64,000 nucleotides of DNA from Monosporascus cannonballus (lineage: Eukaryota; Ascomycota; Sordariomycetes; Xylariales), in assembly GCA_004154925.1 (NCBI GenBank), contig QJNS01000743.1:248378-312377 (forward strand), in the 5' to 3' direction. Below, piece after piece: positions 23,524 to 34,415 of the stretch. A program made the translations under genes and the position numbers. Position 1 is the first letter of the stretch. The number at the start of each line of letters is the position of its first letter. A model generated the notes under the pieces. That model saw only the letters and a program-made list of their open reading frames with translations, ran no database searches and was not told the DNA's origin.

Positions 23524-26500
23524 ATGCGTAATCCTAAATATCGGTTTTTAACTTAACGAAGTATGCTGGATTGTACATAATTAATACTGGCTTGCTGGTA
23601 ATCGTATCCTTAATATCCTGAAACGCCTGTTTTGTTTCGGGCGTCGATTAAAATTATTTTTTTCGTAAGGTTTGTTAAGAGTATGGCTATTTTGCTGAAG
23701 TTCTGGATAAACTTCCTGTAATAATTGGCGAATCTAAGGAATGCCTATATTTTTTGACCGTTATTGGCATTTGCCATTCTGTAACTATAGCGATTTTCTT
23801 AGGGTCCATCCTGATATATCTTGGAGTAATAATATATCCCAGATATTCCATTTCCTGTACGTAAAACTATTTTTTTTTGCGTTAATAAGTAGCCTTGCGT
23901 CCTGTAAAACTTAAAAAACTTTATGAACGTGTTTTGTATGTATTTCTTCCGTTTCTAAGAAAATGAGAATGTCGTCGAGATAGCAAACGATAAAAATGTC
24001 GAGATATTTTCGTAATACATAGTTAATTATCCGCTGAAAAGTTATTAGTACGTTTATAAGTTCTATTAGCGTAATTAAATATTTAAATAGTTTGTATTTT
24101 ATCTTAAAAGCTGTTTTTTATTTATGTCCTTTTTTGATCCTAATAAGGTTATATCCATCTTTAAGATCGAATGCCATAAACCATTTGGTTCCGTAAAATC
24201 GGTTTTTTATTTCCGTAAATAGAGGTAATACTGTTCGATTTTTAATAGCGATGTTATTTAATTGTCGATAGTTAACTATAAGTCGTAATTTTCCGTTTTT
24301 TTTCGGTACGAAGAATATTAGATAATTTGCTGGTAACTTAAAAAGTCGAATTTATCTTTGTTATAACCGATTTTCCAGGTATTTTCTAAAAGCGTATAAT
24401 TTGTTTCCGCTAAAGTTATAGATAAGGTAAAACTTTGTCGAGGATTTTTTTTTAAGGATTATTTCATAATCCGATTCATTATATTCTGGTAATTTCGTAT
24501 TAAGCTTTTTCTTGAAAAGCTGTTCGTATCTATGGTATGGAGATGGCATATTGGTTAAGTCTTTTGACCTTTGGGGCTGCTGTTTTAGGTCGTTATTTAG
24601 TTATTTTAGTTTCGTTTTCATAGTAATAACGATGCGTCGTAATTTTTTTGGATGCCTATTTTCTTTCTTATGTTTTATCCTTTTAGGTAATAAGGTTTTT
24701 GTCGTATCTTTATGCTTACATTTGTTATTATCCTCGATCGAATGTTAAAATCTTAATTTTCTTTTTCCTTATCCGTTAATAGGGTATAAAGTAAACCTTA
24801 CCTGGCCAGTTTTTCCATTAATTAAAATCTTATACTGGTACGTCCACAGCTTTCCTAAGATTATATCGTGATTCCTAAGTAAAACGATGTCGAAATCGAT
24901 TATTTAATATTATCCTTGGACAAAAATTTCGACGTAATTAATTTCGCGTATAATTTTCCCGTTATTATAAACGAATTTCTAACCTTTGGCATTCGTCGTT
25001 ATATAAGGTTTTAACATATATCTCCATAACAATTTGAACTTATTAATCATATTTAATGCAATATAGTTTCCGCCCAAAGCTCCGTAATCTATTATTGCGG
25101 TATATTAATACGTTTTAATTTGTATATCCAAAATAATAAGATTATTAACGGTTCTTATCGTCGCGTTTAAAGCCTTCTTTAGGAATTTTCCTAATTGCTT
25201 TAGGTTTCGTTATTTTGCAGCCTTTTTATAAGTAACTTTTTCTTAATTCCTTTTCGAATTTGTCGAATTTTATCTGTATTTCCGTATTTAACGCGTTAAG
25301 TCCTTATATTTGTCGTTATTGCCGGCATATTGTTTTTTCGAATTATACTAGTTTTTTTTAATTTAGTTATTGTTTTTTCTGTATTAAATAAATTATTTTC
25401 TTTTAATTTTAATTATATCACATTATACGTCGTATTATTTATCGGTTTAAAATTCGCTTTTAAATTAACGTGCTTTTTTTAACAGTTTAATGTTATTTAT
25501 AATAATAAAAAGGTTGTTTTTGCAGATATTATTTTTTTGGGCCAGCTTTTGGTTTCGGCCATTTAATAAATATATCCTAAGGTTATAAATCGAAAATGTG
25601 GATATTATTATTTATCGTTTTTATTATGTCCGGTTCTGTTTAAAAAATTAAGTCTTTTATAATATATGCGGGTAATTCGTCCGTAAATATATTGTTTTTA
25701 TTTCTCGTAATCGGGATATTCCCGTCGTCGATAATATATAGCATATATTCTGCCGTATCGATCAGGGGTTCCGGGATAAACTTTTTTGTCCAATTCTAAT
25801 ATTCGCGTAATTATCTTTATAATTCCTCTTATTATATTTGCGATATTTGTTAAGCTAATTTCCTGGTTTCTTATATTTTTTGTTGGACTTTTCGCTATAG
25901 GGGGCCCGGTACGTACTTAGGCCGAATTAATTTAGTAGGTTTGCTTCCGTTCTTTTGATTTTTCTGGAATATTCCTCGGGTACGGGTTTTTAGTTGTCCT
26001 GACGGGGTTTTTTAGACGTTTTGCATTACGTTACTTTGTGCCCCATTTTGTTGCAATTAAAATATTTGCTCTGGCTCCAGTTCTTCTTATAAGTGGCCCT
26101 TAGTTCCATAAGTCCTAATTCCGTACCCTAAGAAGTATTACCGCGTCGAAAAGTGCTGGTATTGGCCGTATATCGGAATTTGTTATTTTTTTCCTTTGGT
26201 GCTTTTAGTATATTAGGCGTATTATCGATCGTTAATTTTAATTATTATCGCCATATAATTTGATAAATTATTAGGTTCATTAAAATTAAAACCTTTTTTT
26301 TAATTTTTTAAGCCGTTAAAAAACCTAACCATTGATATTTTTTAATTTTAATTTAGCTCAAAAATTAATTAAATAAACTTAATGCCGTGAATTAATGTTA
26401 AATATTATTTATCCTAATTATTAGATTTATATTTCGGCTTTTATTTTTTCGTTTATTATTTTAAGAATTTTCGTTAATATTTATTTAAACTATATATAAT

Positions 26501-27040
26501 CGTTTTAAATATGCATTATTGCCGGATTTCATTTTTTTAATTAACAAAATAATATATTTTCTTATAACGGCCTTAAATTAAATAATTACATTTTTAATAA
26601 ATCGTCCGATTACGAATTTAATTCGTATAATAAGCGTAGTTAACTAAATAAGAAAATGCCTGAAATATATTTTATATTAAATTAAAAATAATTATAATTT
26701 AATCGAAATTCAGTGGAAAAATTCTGATTTAAAGTGTTTAAAATTTTTTGGTGTTATTTGGTAAAATTTAACTCGATAGTTTGGCTTATTTAAAAAAAGT
26801 TTTCCGGCTTCGGGAGCTTTTTTTTTCTTAAGCTGTTTATGGGCGGCTTAAAGGGACGTTATCAAATTATTATTATTTTTTAAAGCTGAAAGATATGTTT
26901 ATTAATGGCATTTAGGCGTCAAAGAATTTCTTCCCAAAAAAAAAAAGAAGCTGTTCCTTTTCCTTTTCGGATTCCATTCTGGTATCCGAATTATTAAGGA
27001 CTTGGTAAATGGGCTATTCGGGCTGCTTATTGGTAAACAT
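23524..27040 (-). pseudogene. B gag-pol, 3'-truncated, least damaged copy
   Basis: The ATG at 27038-27040 opens a frame beginning MFTNKQPE, the best-preserved gag start in the window. The gag zinc knuckle at 26023-26064 reads YFNCNKMGHKVT, then a stop and Cys: only the first Cys and one Gln are lost. LSITLAETN lies near 24410. The reverse-transcriptase catalytic box at 23971-23982 is an intact YLDD inside CYLDDILIF. RNase H starts near 23550 (KTDI, then a stop, then DYAL) and breaks off at the junction with A. Several stops remain, so it is inactive. Neighbours: the 5' LTR is directly upstream on the same strand. Confidence 0.85.
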
Positions 27041-27097
27041 AATATTGGCAATATTGTTCAAAGTCTAACGATATTATTAAATAAAACCTTATAACGT

Positions 27098-27448
27098 ATA
27101 ACGGCTAAACGGATTAATTAATTAATAAATATTAATTATACGGGTTTATATTAATAAAAATATCGTAAGAAGTTAAATAATAAATATAAAAATATATTCC
27201 GTTTCGTAATACCGAAAATACCTTAAATCATAATATTTTATTACAAGTTAATATTATTGAAATTATGGAAATAATAAACGTATATATCCTTCTCCGACTT
27301 ACTGGCTTATTACCAGTGAGTTGGTAATCCGGCTTACTGGCTTACCACCAATAAGTTGGTGATCCGTCACCTGACCTGCCCCACTTCGCACTCGTGGTTG
27401 GGTCGTGGCAGACCGTTTCTGGAGACCGTAGCCCGTTGGGTTATGACA
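27098..27448 (-). repeat. B 5' LTR, divergent subfamily
   Basis: On the minus strand it starts TGTCATAACCCAACGGGCTA and ends AAACCGTTTAGCCGTTAT. Termini and the last 100 bases align with the A, E and F LTRs. The first half lacks the CTTAAG-rich tract and instead carries two 35-base tandem units (27298-27367). Its GC content is distinctly higher than its surroundings. Confidence 0.8.
27298..27367. repeat. 2 x 35-bp tandem repeat in B LTR
   Basis: Units 27298-27332 and 27333-27367 both begin CTTACTGGCTTA and end TTGGTRATCCG. They differ at about five sites, nearly all transitions. Each contains a short inverted pair (CCAGT/ACTGG-like) that could fold. Confidence 0.85.
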
Positions 27449-27449
27449 T

Positions 27450-28179
27450 TACGACATTATATTAATTACGAAAAAAATAACTAGGTTAATAAATTACTAA
27501 TCGTATAACTAACATATAATACCAGTTATTACGAAAGTATCAAAATAACATTTACAAACGTCAATTTTGGTTTTACCGTGGAAATTTACAAAAAATACAA
27601 GATAATAGGCGAGTTAACGTTAAAACTATTTTTATATCCAAATAATTAAAACAGTTATATTAAAAAATAAAACCAGAATTAAAATTCGTACGTAACCAGA
27701 TAAGCAAATATTACAATTAAAAAGGTTAACATGATTAACTTTCGAAAAAGGGAAAATTGTTTACCTTGTTACTAAAAATATTCAGATGAAAAGACCCAAT
27801 AAAAAACTCGATTTTAAATATAATGATTCATATAAAATCGCCCAAAATATTTCCCAAAGATTATTAATTAAAATCTATACCAAAAGTTAAATTCTATCCA
27901 CTTTTTTATGTTTTCTTATTTCAGTTAGCAATAAATATTATAAAAGTACATACGATATAGGACGACGTAAAAATAAAAAATAATACGGTGTACGAAATGG
28001 AAAAGATATTCGATATAAAGAAAGCAAACAACCTTACCCAGTACCTGATCAAGTGGAAAAAGTACCCGAATTCCGAAAACATTTAAAAACGCGCTAAAAA
28101 TCTTACTAAAACCCAGCGCCTATTAAAGAACTTTTACCAGCAACGACGGGCGTATCCTAGTCAACGACCGATTAATTAG
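27450..28179 (+). pseudogene. A pol C-terminus with chromodomain
   Basis: This is the end of A pol, resuming after B. It covers the integrase C-terminal part and a C-terminal chromodomain, which in chromoviruses directs integration to heterochromatin by binding methylated histone H3. The chromodomain at about 27988-28137 reads EMEKIFDIKKANNLTQYLIK followed by WKKYPNSENI. This matches the family's hydrophobic core and the W-K-x-Y-P block, though the usual final Trp (NTW) is a stop here. Pol ends RAYPSQRPIN with TAG at 28177-28179. The integrase zinc finger and most of the catalytic core are missing from A. Confidence 0.8.
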
Positions 28180-28564
28180 TAATATCAACTTCGGACCAGC
28201 CGGCCAGAAATGCGGCCTGTATTAACGTGGCAGCCGCAACGGCGGCCTCCAGTTGTTCCTGTTCTTTTTCGAAACGCTTAAACTTTTTTATCGCTTCCGT
28301 ACCTTTAATATTACGACGACGAAGTAATCGTTTTTGTTTTTGCAAACGGTCCAGTTTATTAGCAGCGGTTTGTTACGTTTTACAAACTTTCTTTTTTTTA
28401 CGTTTTAAACGATTTTATTCGTCCAAAAGTTTTTGGTGTCGAGCCTCGAAAGGACCGAAAATATCATAAGGACCGCCATGGTAAATGCATCGCTCATATT
28501 TCAAAGACCCCCGGGTAACTTTGTATTCCGCGCTTTCTTTCTTATAACGAAAGTAAAAAGACAT
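28172..28564 (-). pseudogene. Antisense ORF downstream of A pol (copy 1)
   Basis: This is a convergent ORF between pol and the 3' LTR, on the strand opposite gag-pol. ATG at 28562-28564 gives MSFYFRYKKESAEYK, then YDIFGPFEARHQKLLDE, a basic segment, ANKLDRLQKQKRLLRRR, FKRFEKEQEQLEAAVAAA and WSEVDITN. It is 130 codons with only two internal stops, both TAA and explicable as CAA. Its TAA (28172-28174) overlaps the pol TAG (28177-28179) tail to tail. The product would be highly charged with a likely coiled coil and no enzymatic motif. Homologous frames occur at the same place in E/G, F and D. From memory it resembles charged fungal hypothetical proteins with an LDRLxKQ motif; that was not checked. 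Function unknown. Confidence 0.7.
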
Positions 28565-28684
28565 TTTAAAACCAAAACGTTTAATAAGTTTTAAAAAATT
28601 AAAACGTTAATACGTTTACGGAAACGAATTTTTTTAATACGACCCGATATGATAATTATAAAAAAAGGAAAATTATTTACCGGA

Positions 28685-28741
28685 ATTAATAAACGGATAA
28701 TTTGATCTTTAGAGATAAAGATCTTAAAAAAGGGGGGATCG
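28685..28741 (+). promoter_or_regulatory. A polypurine tract and conserved upstream block
   Basis: AAAAAAGGGGGGATCG (28726-28741) directly precedes the 3' LTR, as expected for the plus-strand primer of reverse transcription. Just upstream, TAATTTGATCTTTAGAGATA (from 28699) can pair GATCTTT with AAAGATC. The same block precedes the F, E/G and D 3' LTRs. Confidence 0.75.
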
Positions 28742-29138
28742 TATTATAACCTAATAGTTTTAATTTCGTTATATATGGTCGGGGCCATAAAAAAAAGCTA
28801 AATCTGACATCAGCCAAGATATTACATAATTAGCTTAAAGGTTTTAAGGTGCCAAATATCTTAACCTCTTTAAGCCAGCCGGAGAATTTAAAGGGCTTAA
28901 AAGGCTTAAGGGTTTAAACTGTTTAAATACTTTAAGCTAAAATAAAGATATATATGCTTATTATTTCCATAATTTAAATAATACCAGCTTGTAACATATT
29001 CTCGTTATCTAAAATACCTTTAACATTACCAGATGTAATACGTTATTATATTTATTGCTTAGGTTTTTATAATATTTTAGCCATCATAAACCCGTATGAC
29101 TTAGGTTTAATAATTGGTTAAACCGTTTAGCCGTTGCA
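28742..29138 (+). repeat. A 3' LTR
   Basis: It starts TATTATAACCTAATAGTTTT, the 5' LTR start with two G-to-A changes, and ends CGTTTAGCCGTTGCA. It aligns with 17302-17695 throughout. The many differences are predominantly transitions. Confidence 0.85.
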
Positions 29139-29143
29139 ATTTT

Positions 29144-31460
29144 TTATATTAACGATATTTTTGATTCAACCGCAACAAACAGCACAGTAATCACCACACG
29201 TGTAATGTTTTCATGTATTATTTTTTTAAAAAGCGATTAAAAATGTTTAAATAGAAAAACACCTTTAAATATTGTACTAACCTTTTAACTTAGTTTTTAA
29301 TTAAACAGTTTGAGCCTAACCGGTTATGATTTAAAGAGGTTAATTTTCGAACTTCGTCGTTTAATATTAAACACACAGCAAAAACTTAAAATGTCTTATA
29401 ATTTTCAAATAATAAAGGTTTTACGTCAAAGTAACATAGAAATAATAATAGATTTTATAAACAGAAATTCGATGTTTAAATATACATATAAATTAACCTG
29501 CTTAAATACCTTATAAATAATGGAACATTTTTACGTTTTTGTAAAACTTATTATTTTTTTCCGATAAACTTTTCGAAAAATAAAACCTAAGACTCCAATA
29601 AAAAAACCACAAATAAAATCTAAATTCTTTTAGAATTATAATAAAATTGAAAATTTCCAAATAAAAATGCTGTTATTTTACAAAAGCTCCCATATGAAAA
29701 TTAAGCCGTTTCACTATGTTCTATAGAATATGAAAATTATGACATAAAATATAACAAACATTATTTTTTGTAATATACTTAACAAAAAACGACATTAATT
29801 ACACTAAAAAGATATTGGAACGCATAAGTGTTTAAACAAAGGATTAGCGTTAGAAAAGGTCAAATGATAAAAGAAATACTTGGCGGGCATGTAAAAAATT
29901 GGAAATACGTGAATATTATCCCGAGCGGGAAAGTATATATATATTTTATATTATAAAATGGACTATTTTATAGCTATTCCCAAGATTACAAACACGTTAT
30001 TTTTGTAAAAACAATCAGTCTCTATATCAATTGAATTTAATAAGTGCTAATAGTGACGATTCTTTTGAAAATATAAATTAATATTTTAAATCGAACTTGT
30101 TATTTCAACTTTTATAATCGTAATTTTATTAATCCGTATGACTTTTTTAAAGAAAAACAACTAATCGTATATATATCGTCTTTTTCTGGTTACCATTTTA
30201 ATTTTCAAAAATTAATACTATTTGCATTTGTAATTTCCACGTCTATTTTCGCTAACAAAATTGGTATTTGTTAATTATGGAAAATACCACCTTATAATAA
30301 TGAGCAGTAAATTAAATCTTGGGGAAACCATTTTAATTATAAAAGTTCGTTCAAGAACTCCCCATCCCGTTTAACAAAAACTAGGCCCTAATAGATGATA
30401 GATTCGATATTACAACATTAAAAATACGTTTTAACAGTTCTCCAAAAGTAAAATCGCAACTAAAGTATTTACGGCCAACATTATTGAATAAAACCTGTAA
30501 CTAAGGTCTAATTCGAAGTGTAAACGAAAATAACCTTAACCTCATTTCAACCGGCAAAAATCTTTCAAACTTTTAATAATAAGTTTTTACGGTTTATCTG
30601 TCGGAATATAAATTTAATTCTTATTAGTTTCGAAATATTTTTCGGAATATTTAATTATTTAAATAGTTTTCTACTGCGATTTTGTATTTAACGGCCTAAA
30701 AATCTTATACGTAGTGTTCAAAAAACGATATATAAATATTTCTCTTATAAAGAGTCTATTAAGCTTAATTGAGAAAACTGTCATTAAAAATAATAAACAT
30801 GATACACATGTATAATAATTCTAAAATTGGTGAATGCGGTATTTCATTTTTTTTAATAAAGTATTAATAAATTAGTTATATTTCCATTTGCTGGATTATC
30901 TTAAGGACTTATAAAAAATTGTCTGCAATTAACATTACAACCGGTTTGGAAATAGATACAACAATTCAATTAACAGTTAGTGATATAAGGATAAAAAATA
31001 AATATTTAAAAAAATAAACCATATTGCAGCACGAAAAATGAACCCAAAAACGAAAACGAAATAGTAAATTAAAAATGCGAAAGAAATACGTCATATCAAA
31101 AACCAAAGAAATCAGTTCAAAAAACATATATAATATTTACTATCATATTAAGTTTTTCTATTTCATAACAAACCGAAAACATTTTTAATGGTAAAAAAAG
31201 TTTGAAATACGTCAAAGTATTACGTTTGTATTTGGATTCGGTGAATTAAAGAGTTTCAGTTTTTTTTAATATATTAAAGAATCTTGTCCTTATAAGGTTA
31301 ACTTTAGCATATTACGATTTATATGCTATAATTTATACGGCACGAAATAGGCATTTTTTGTTTTTTACCACTAAGTATTATTTTATACTATCCGTATTAA
31401 TTCTCTTCTGTTGAATGCTTACAAAGCCACATCTTTTTAATTTGTAAACAATAATTATCG
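29144..31460. other. AT-rich desert, no gene seen
   Basis: AT-rich sequence after element A. A slightly GC-richer patch lies at about 30340-30500. A plus open frame at 29310-29516 shows no family resemblance. Confidence 0.5.
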
Positions 31461-31474
31461 AAGATGCTGGGTAT

Positions 31475-31530
31475 AGCATCTATCTTGCAAAATATATCGT
31501 GTAATGGTTTTCTGTATATTTTGCTCAGCC
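31475..31530 (+). repeat. Short dispersed repeat R3, copy b
   Basis: Matches 4686-4745 around ATCGTGTAATGGTTTTCT. The two copies share about 35 of 45 bases. Confidence 0.35.
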
Positions 31531-31646
31531 TGGAAATTATAGCTTGCACCCAAATATACGTATCGGGTGTAAATAATAGTTATAAAAGGATAATAATAAT
31601 AAAGTTTTTCCGAATTACATTACAGTACAATTTCAATAACGCACTA

Positions 31647-31690
31647 CATAAGCTTGCGAGTTATATAAGTTCGCGAATCGTTTTTACCAA
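31647..31690 (+). repeat. P2 left terminal inverted repeat
   Basis: CATAAGCTTGCGAG, then TTATATAAGTTCGCGAATCG. The word AAGCTYGCGA occurs twice in direct orientation within the repeat, as in the right end. Confidence 0.85.
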
Positions 31691-31796
31691 CATTTTAATT
31701 AATTAACTCTAATTACCAAAATTTTAATATTAATAACACAAAGTCCCTTATAAAAGAATTTAAAATAAACTTAATTATCGAGACAAAAAAAACGAA

Positions 31797-33390
31797 AACC
31801 GAAACTTAGCTTTAAATAGCTATATTCGATACACCACATTCCCAAATTTACTTTAAAAGCCCAATATTACGGTCAATACGTTCCAATTGATATTATTCCC
31901 AAATTGCGAAAATTAACGTTAACCCCCAAAAATTTAAACTATCGACCGAATCCTTAACCTAAATACGGGAACGTTTTGTGTCCGGTTTCAATACATTGAA
32001 AGTATGGCGAATTAACTGCTTACGTAACGTATTATAATGTATTTCTGGAATAATTGGGTGTCGAACTTTATTAAATAACTCCCAAAATTTTAAAAGGCGT
32101 TCAAATCGAAAATTGGATTATTAAAGGATATTATAAGAAACTTCAAAACAATTTCGTAAATGGTTTAAGTATATTCCAGTTATAATCGTAAAATATGGTA
32201 TTACAAAAAAAAATATTCATAATTTTGACGAAATAGGCTTCTAATAAAAGTGTTATATAATAACAAATATAATAATTACCGATACTGAAAACGCAAGAGA
32301 CCTGAACAAACGTAATAAATAAATATAAAATAAGTTATAATTATATAAGTTATTAATTCAGAAATTTAAATATTGCCGTTATTTATTATTTTGGCCGGGA
32401 AATAGTATTTTAATTTTTGGTACCGAAAAAATTTATGGTTAGCCAGTTAGAAAATCTGGTTAAATGATAATAATTAGATAACAAACAAATTAAATTTAAA
32501 ATAAGTCAAATATTTCGATAAATATGCCCGAACGCGTACGAAAGAATCGAAACGTTTTCTTCTTTTCGACGGTTACGAAAATTAATATTTGATAAAATTC
32601 GAAAAACATTACGCAAATAACGGCATTATTACATTTTGTATACTTGCTTATTCCTTTTATCGGTTCCAACCTTTGGACGTATTTTGCTTTTTTTATTTTA
32701 AAATGTATTTATTTGCTTTATATAGAGAATTTAACGTGATAATATTATAGTTATAGCGCGAAAAAAGATTTTTTTACTAAATTTTACGATGCGTTTAAAG
32801 TTATTATAACGTCCGATAATATTAAATCCGGATTTGCAAAAGTTAAATTTGTTTTATTCTTTTTTAATAACGTTCTTTCCGAGATAAAAATTTCAGTTAT
32901 ATTTATATTAACCGGTGTTTCGTTTAGCCTTATTAGTTTTATTATTTTTCATTTGCAAAAACGATAAAAATATTATTAAAGCAATTCGACCAGGATATTA
33001 CTTATAAAATACATAAGAATTCTTAAGGTAACTTGCTTGCAAAAATAATTAAAATAATTAATTTCTTAATAAAAAGTAATTTAATACTTTTACATAAAAT
33101 TCGGTTTGAAAGAAAAAACGGTTATTTACGCAAAACGAATTATATTCTTATTAAGCGTTCGAGAACTAAAAAGAAACGTCTTTAAAAATGAGTAATGCTT
33201 TATATATAAATGGGGCAAATTTTTACGACCGAAAAAAAAAAGGTGATAACGAAGAAAATATAGCTAATAATAGTTCAAGATAATCGTTGTAGAAAGGTTG
33301 AAATGAAGAAGCAGAAGTATGGCGTTTGCGGCAAGCCCGGACATAATGCGCGTATTTATAAAAAGGTTATAAATACGTTTAGGGGGGAAA
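31797..33390 (+). pseudogene. Pogo/Fot1-like transposase with zinc knuckle, broken
   Basis: This is a DDE transposase of the pogo/Fot1 branch. In order: an AIFDTPHS segment and LRKLTLT near 31905 (N-terminal DNA-binding half); NWVSNFIK at 32052-32076 (second helix-turn-helix, matching P1 NWISNFIK); KRFLLFDGYEN with a preserved catalytic Asp at 32568-32570; NNGIITF near 32620; FQPLDVFCF near 32670; TSDNIKSGFAK near 32810. A C-terminal zinc knuckle lies at 33318-33359 (pattern CX2CX4HX4C), in which the first and last Cys are now Tyr through TGT-to-TAT changes: YGVCGKPGHNARIY. Frames are broken by stops and shifts. This is the best-preserved transposase of the three. Confidence 0.85.
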
Positions 33391-33591
33391 ATCCGTTTAA
33401 TTTTTGCCGATTTGATATGTTGTGGTAAATTAAATCAAGTTCGTTGTCGTAATGTTAAGGATAAAATCGTAAAGATGATGAAGATGTATAATTAAGAAAG
33501 AATATAGAATGTCGGCGAGCTACCTAGCTATATATAGACCTGGCAAGCCCTTGGCAGCCCCTGGGACCGTACAACCTCCCATACGTAACGT

Positions 33592-33634
33592 GTTAAAAAA
33601 CGGCTCGCGAGCTTATGTGGTTCGCGAGCTTGTA
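33592..33634 (-). repeat. P2 right terminal inverted repeat
   Basis: Reverse complement: ACAAGCTCGCGAACCACATA, then AGCTCGCGAGCCGTTTTTT. Nearly unmutated at its CpG and CpA sites compared with the left end. Confidence 0.85.
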
Positions 33635-33639
33635 TAATA

Positions 33640-34414
33640 CTTTAGTTATAATTTCAAAGAATTAACTAGAAAGTAATCAAAACAAAATATGGTTAAAACA
33701 TTTTATTTCAAATTAGTTTCGAATATTTTTTTAAAAAAAAAGTGAAAATTTTTTAATAAATACAAATCTATATATTCTATATGTATTAGGTTTTGATAAT
33801 TTCAATATAAACTTTGTAGCCGAAATATTAATAAGACCAAAATTAATAGCGGCAATAAAAATAATAGAATAAATAGACTTGGTATAACATATCGAGATAT
33901 TAATATTTCGGTTTAACGCAAAAAACGTCCAAAAACGTGGCATTAAAATTTATTAAAATTTAAATTTATAAAGAAATTTAATATCTCGATTGCAGAAAAT
34001 TTTGCACTGTAATAAAAAACCAGTTAGTAACTTATATATATCATTACCAAACAATTTAAGTTAAAAATAATTAATATCTTAAATGTTCTAATAGTTAACC
34101 GATTAAAAAAAACCTTAAGAGAAATCTTTTTTACTAATACGTTGAAAACCTTTTTAAAATGATTCTTTGTATCGATCGCACATTTTTTATTTATGCCTTT
34201 AAATATCCAAATTAATTTTACTCGAAAACCGATAAAACATTAGTCTGTATTATATATATAAAAAGTAAGCTCATGGAATTCTTTTCGTCGTATAAATCTA
34301 ATTGTATAACATTTCTAAAAATTTACTAAAACTTAATTGAACACTTAATTGAAAATTAATCAACATTAAAAACTAAATACTGTAGGAATAAATAAAAAAG
34401 TGCCGTAACTTACC
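33640..34414. other. AT-rich spacer, no gene seen
   Basis: AT-rich sequence between P2 and P3. A minus open frame at 33731-33943 has no recognisable motif. Confidence 0.5.
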
Positions 34415-34415
34415 A

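Larger units (their letters stand above)
23524..27448 (-). mobile_element. B: inverted 3'-truncated gypsy copy inside A
   Basis: This is a minus-strand gypsy element with its own 5' LTR (27098-27448), gag, protease region and reverse transcriptase. It is cut off at the start of RNase H, where it meets A head-on at about 23523/23524. No integrase, 3' LTR or flanking duplication is present, so it is not a simple full-length insertion. Its LTR is diverged from that of A in the U3-like half, and its coding sequence is less damaged. Confidence 0.8.
17302..29138 (+). mobile_element. A: Ty3/gypsy chromovirus with nested insertions
   Basis: This is a plus-strand LTR retrotransposon. Direct LTRs at 17302-17695 and 28742-29138 align along their length. 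The interior has gag with zinc knuckle, reverse transcriptase, RNase H start, integrase C-terminus, chromodomain and a polypurine tract abutting the 3' LTR. Two insertions interrupt it: piggyBac-like C (about 18099-20266) and inverted gypsy fragment B (23524-27448). Removing both leaves about 5.7 kb, roughly 0.8 kb shorter than E/G, and the missing part spans RNase H to integrase. The 5-base flanks are GTTTT (17297-17301) and ATTTT (29139-29143), a plausible target duplication with one G-to-A change. RIP damage is extensive. Confidence 0.85.
31645..33634 (+). mobile_element. P2: pogo/Fot1-like element with both ends
   Basis: This is a Tc1-mariner element of about 1.99 kb on the plus strand. 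Left end 31647-31686 and inverted right end 33595-33632 share the pattern AAGCTYGCGA, AYATAAGYTCGCGARYCG and then TTTTT. TA lies outside each. The interior holds one degraded transposase. A third copy of this end is at 34416-34460 (P3). The right end has kept more C and G than the left, so damage is uneven. Confidence 0.85.

Noticed and set aside
28227..28469. Plus-strand open frame opposite the A antisense ORF
   Set aside because: Shadow of the minus-strand frame, whose protein motifs recur in E/G and F; the Ser/Phe/Arg-rich plus translation has no such support.
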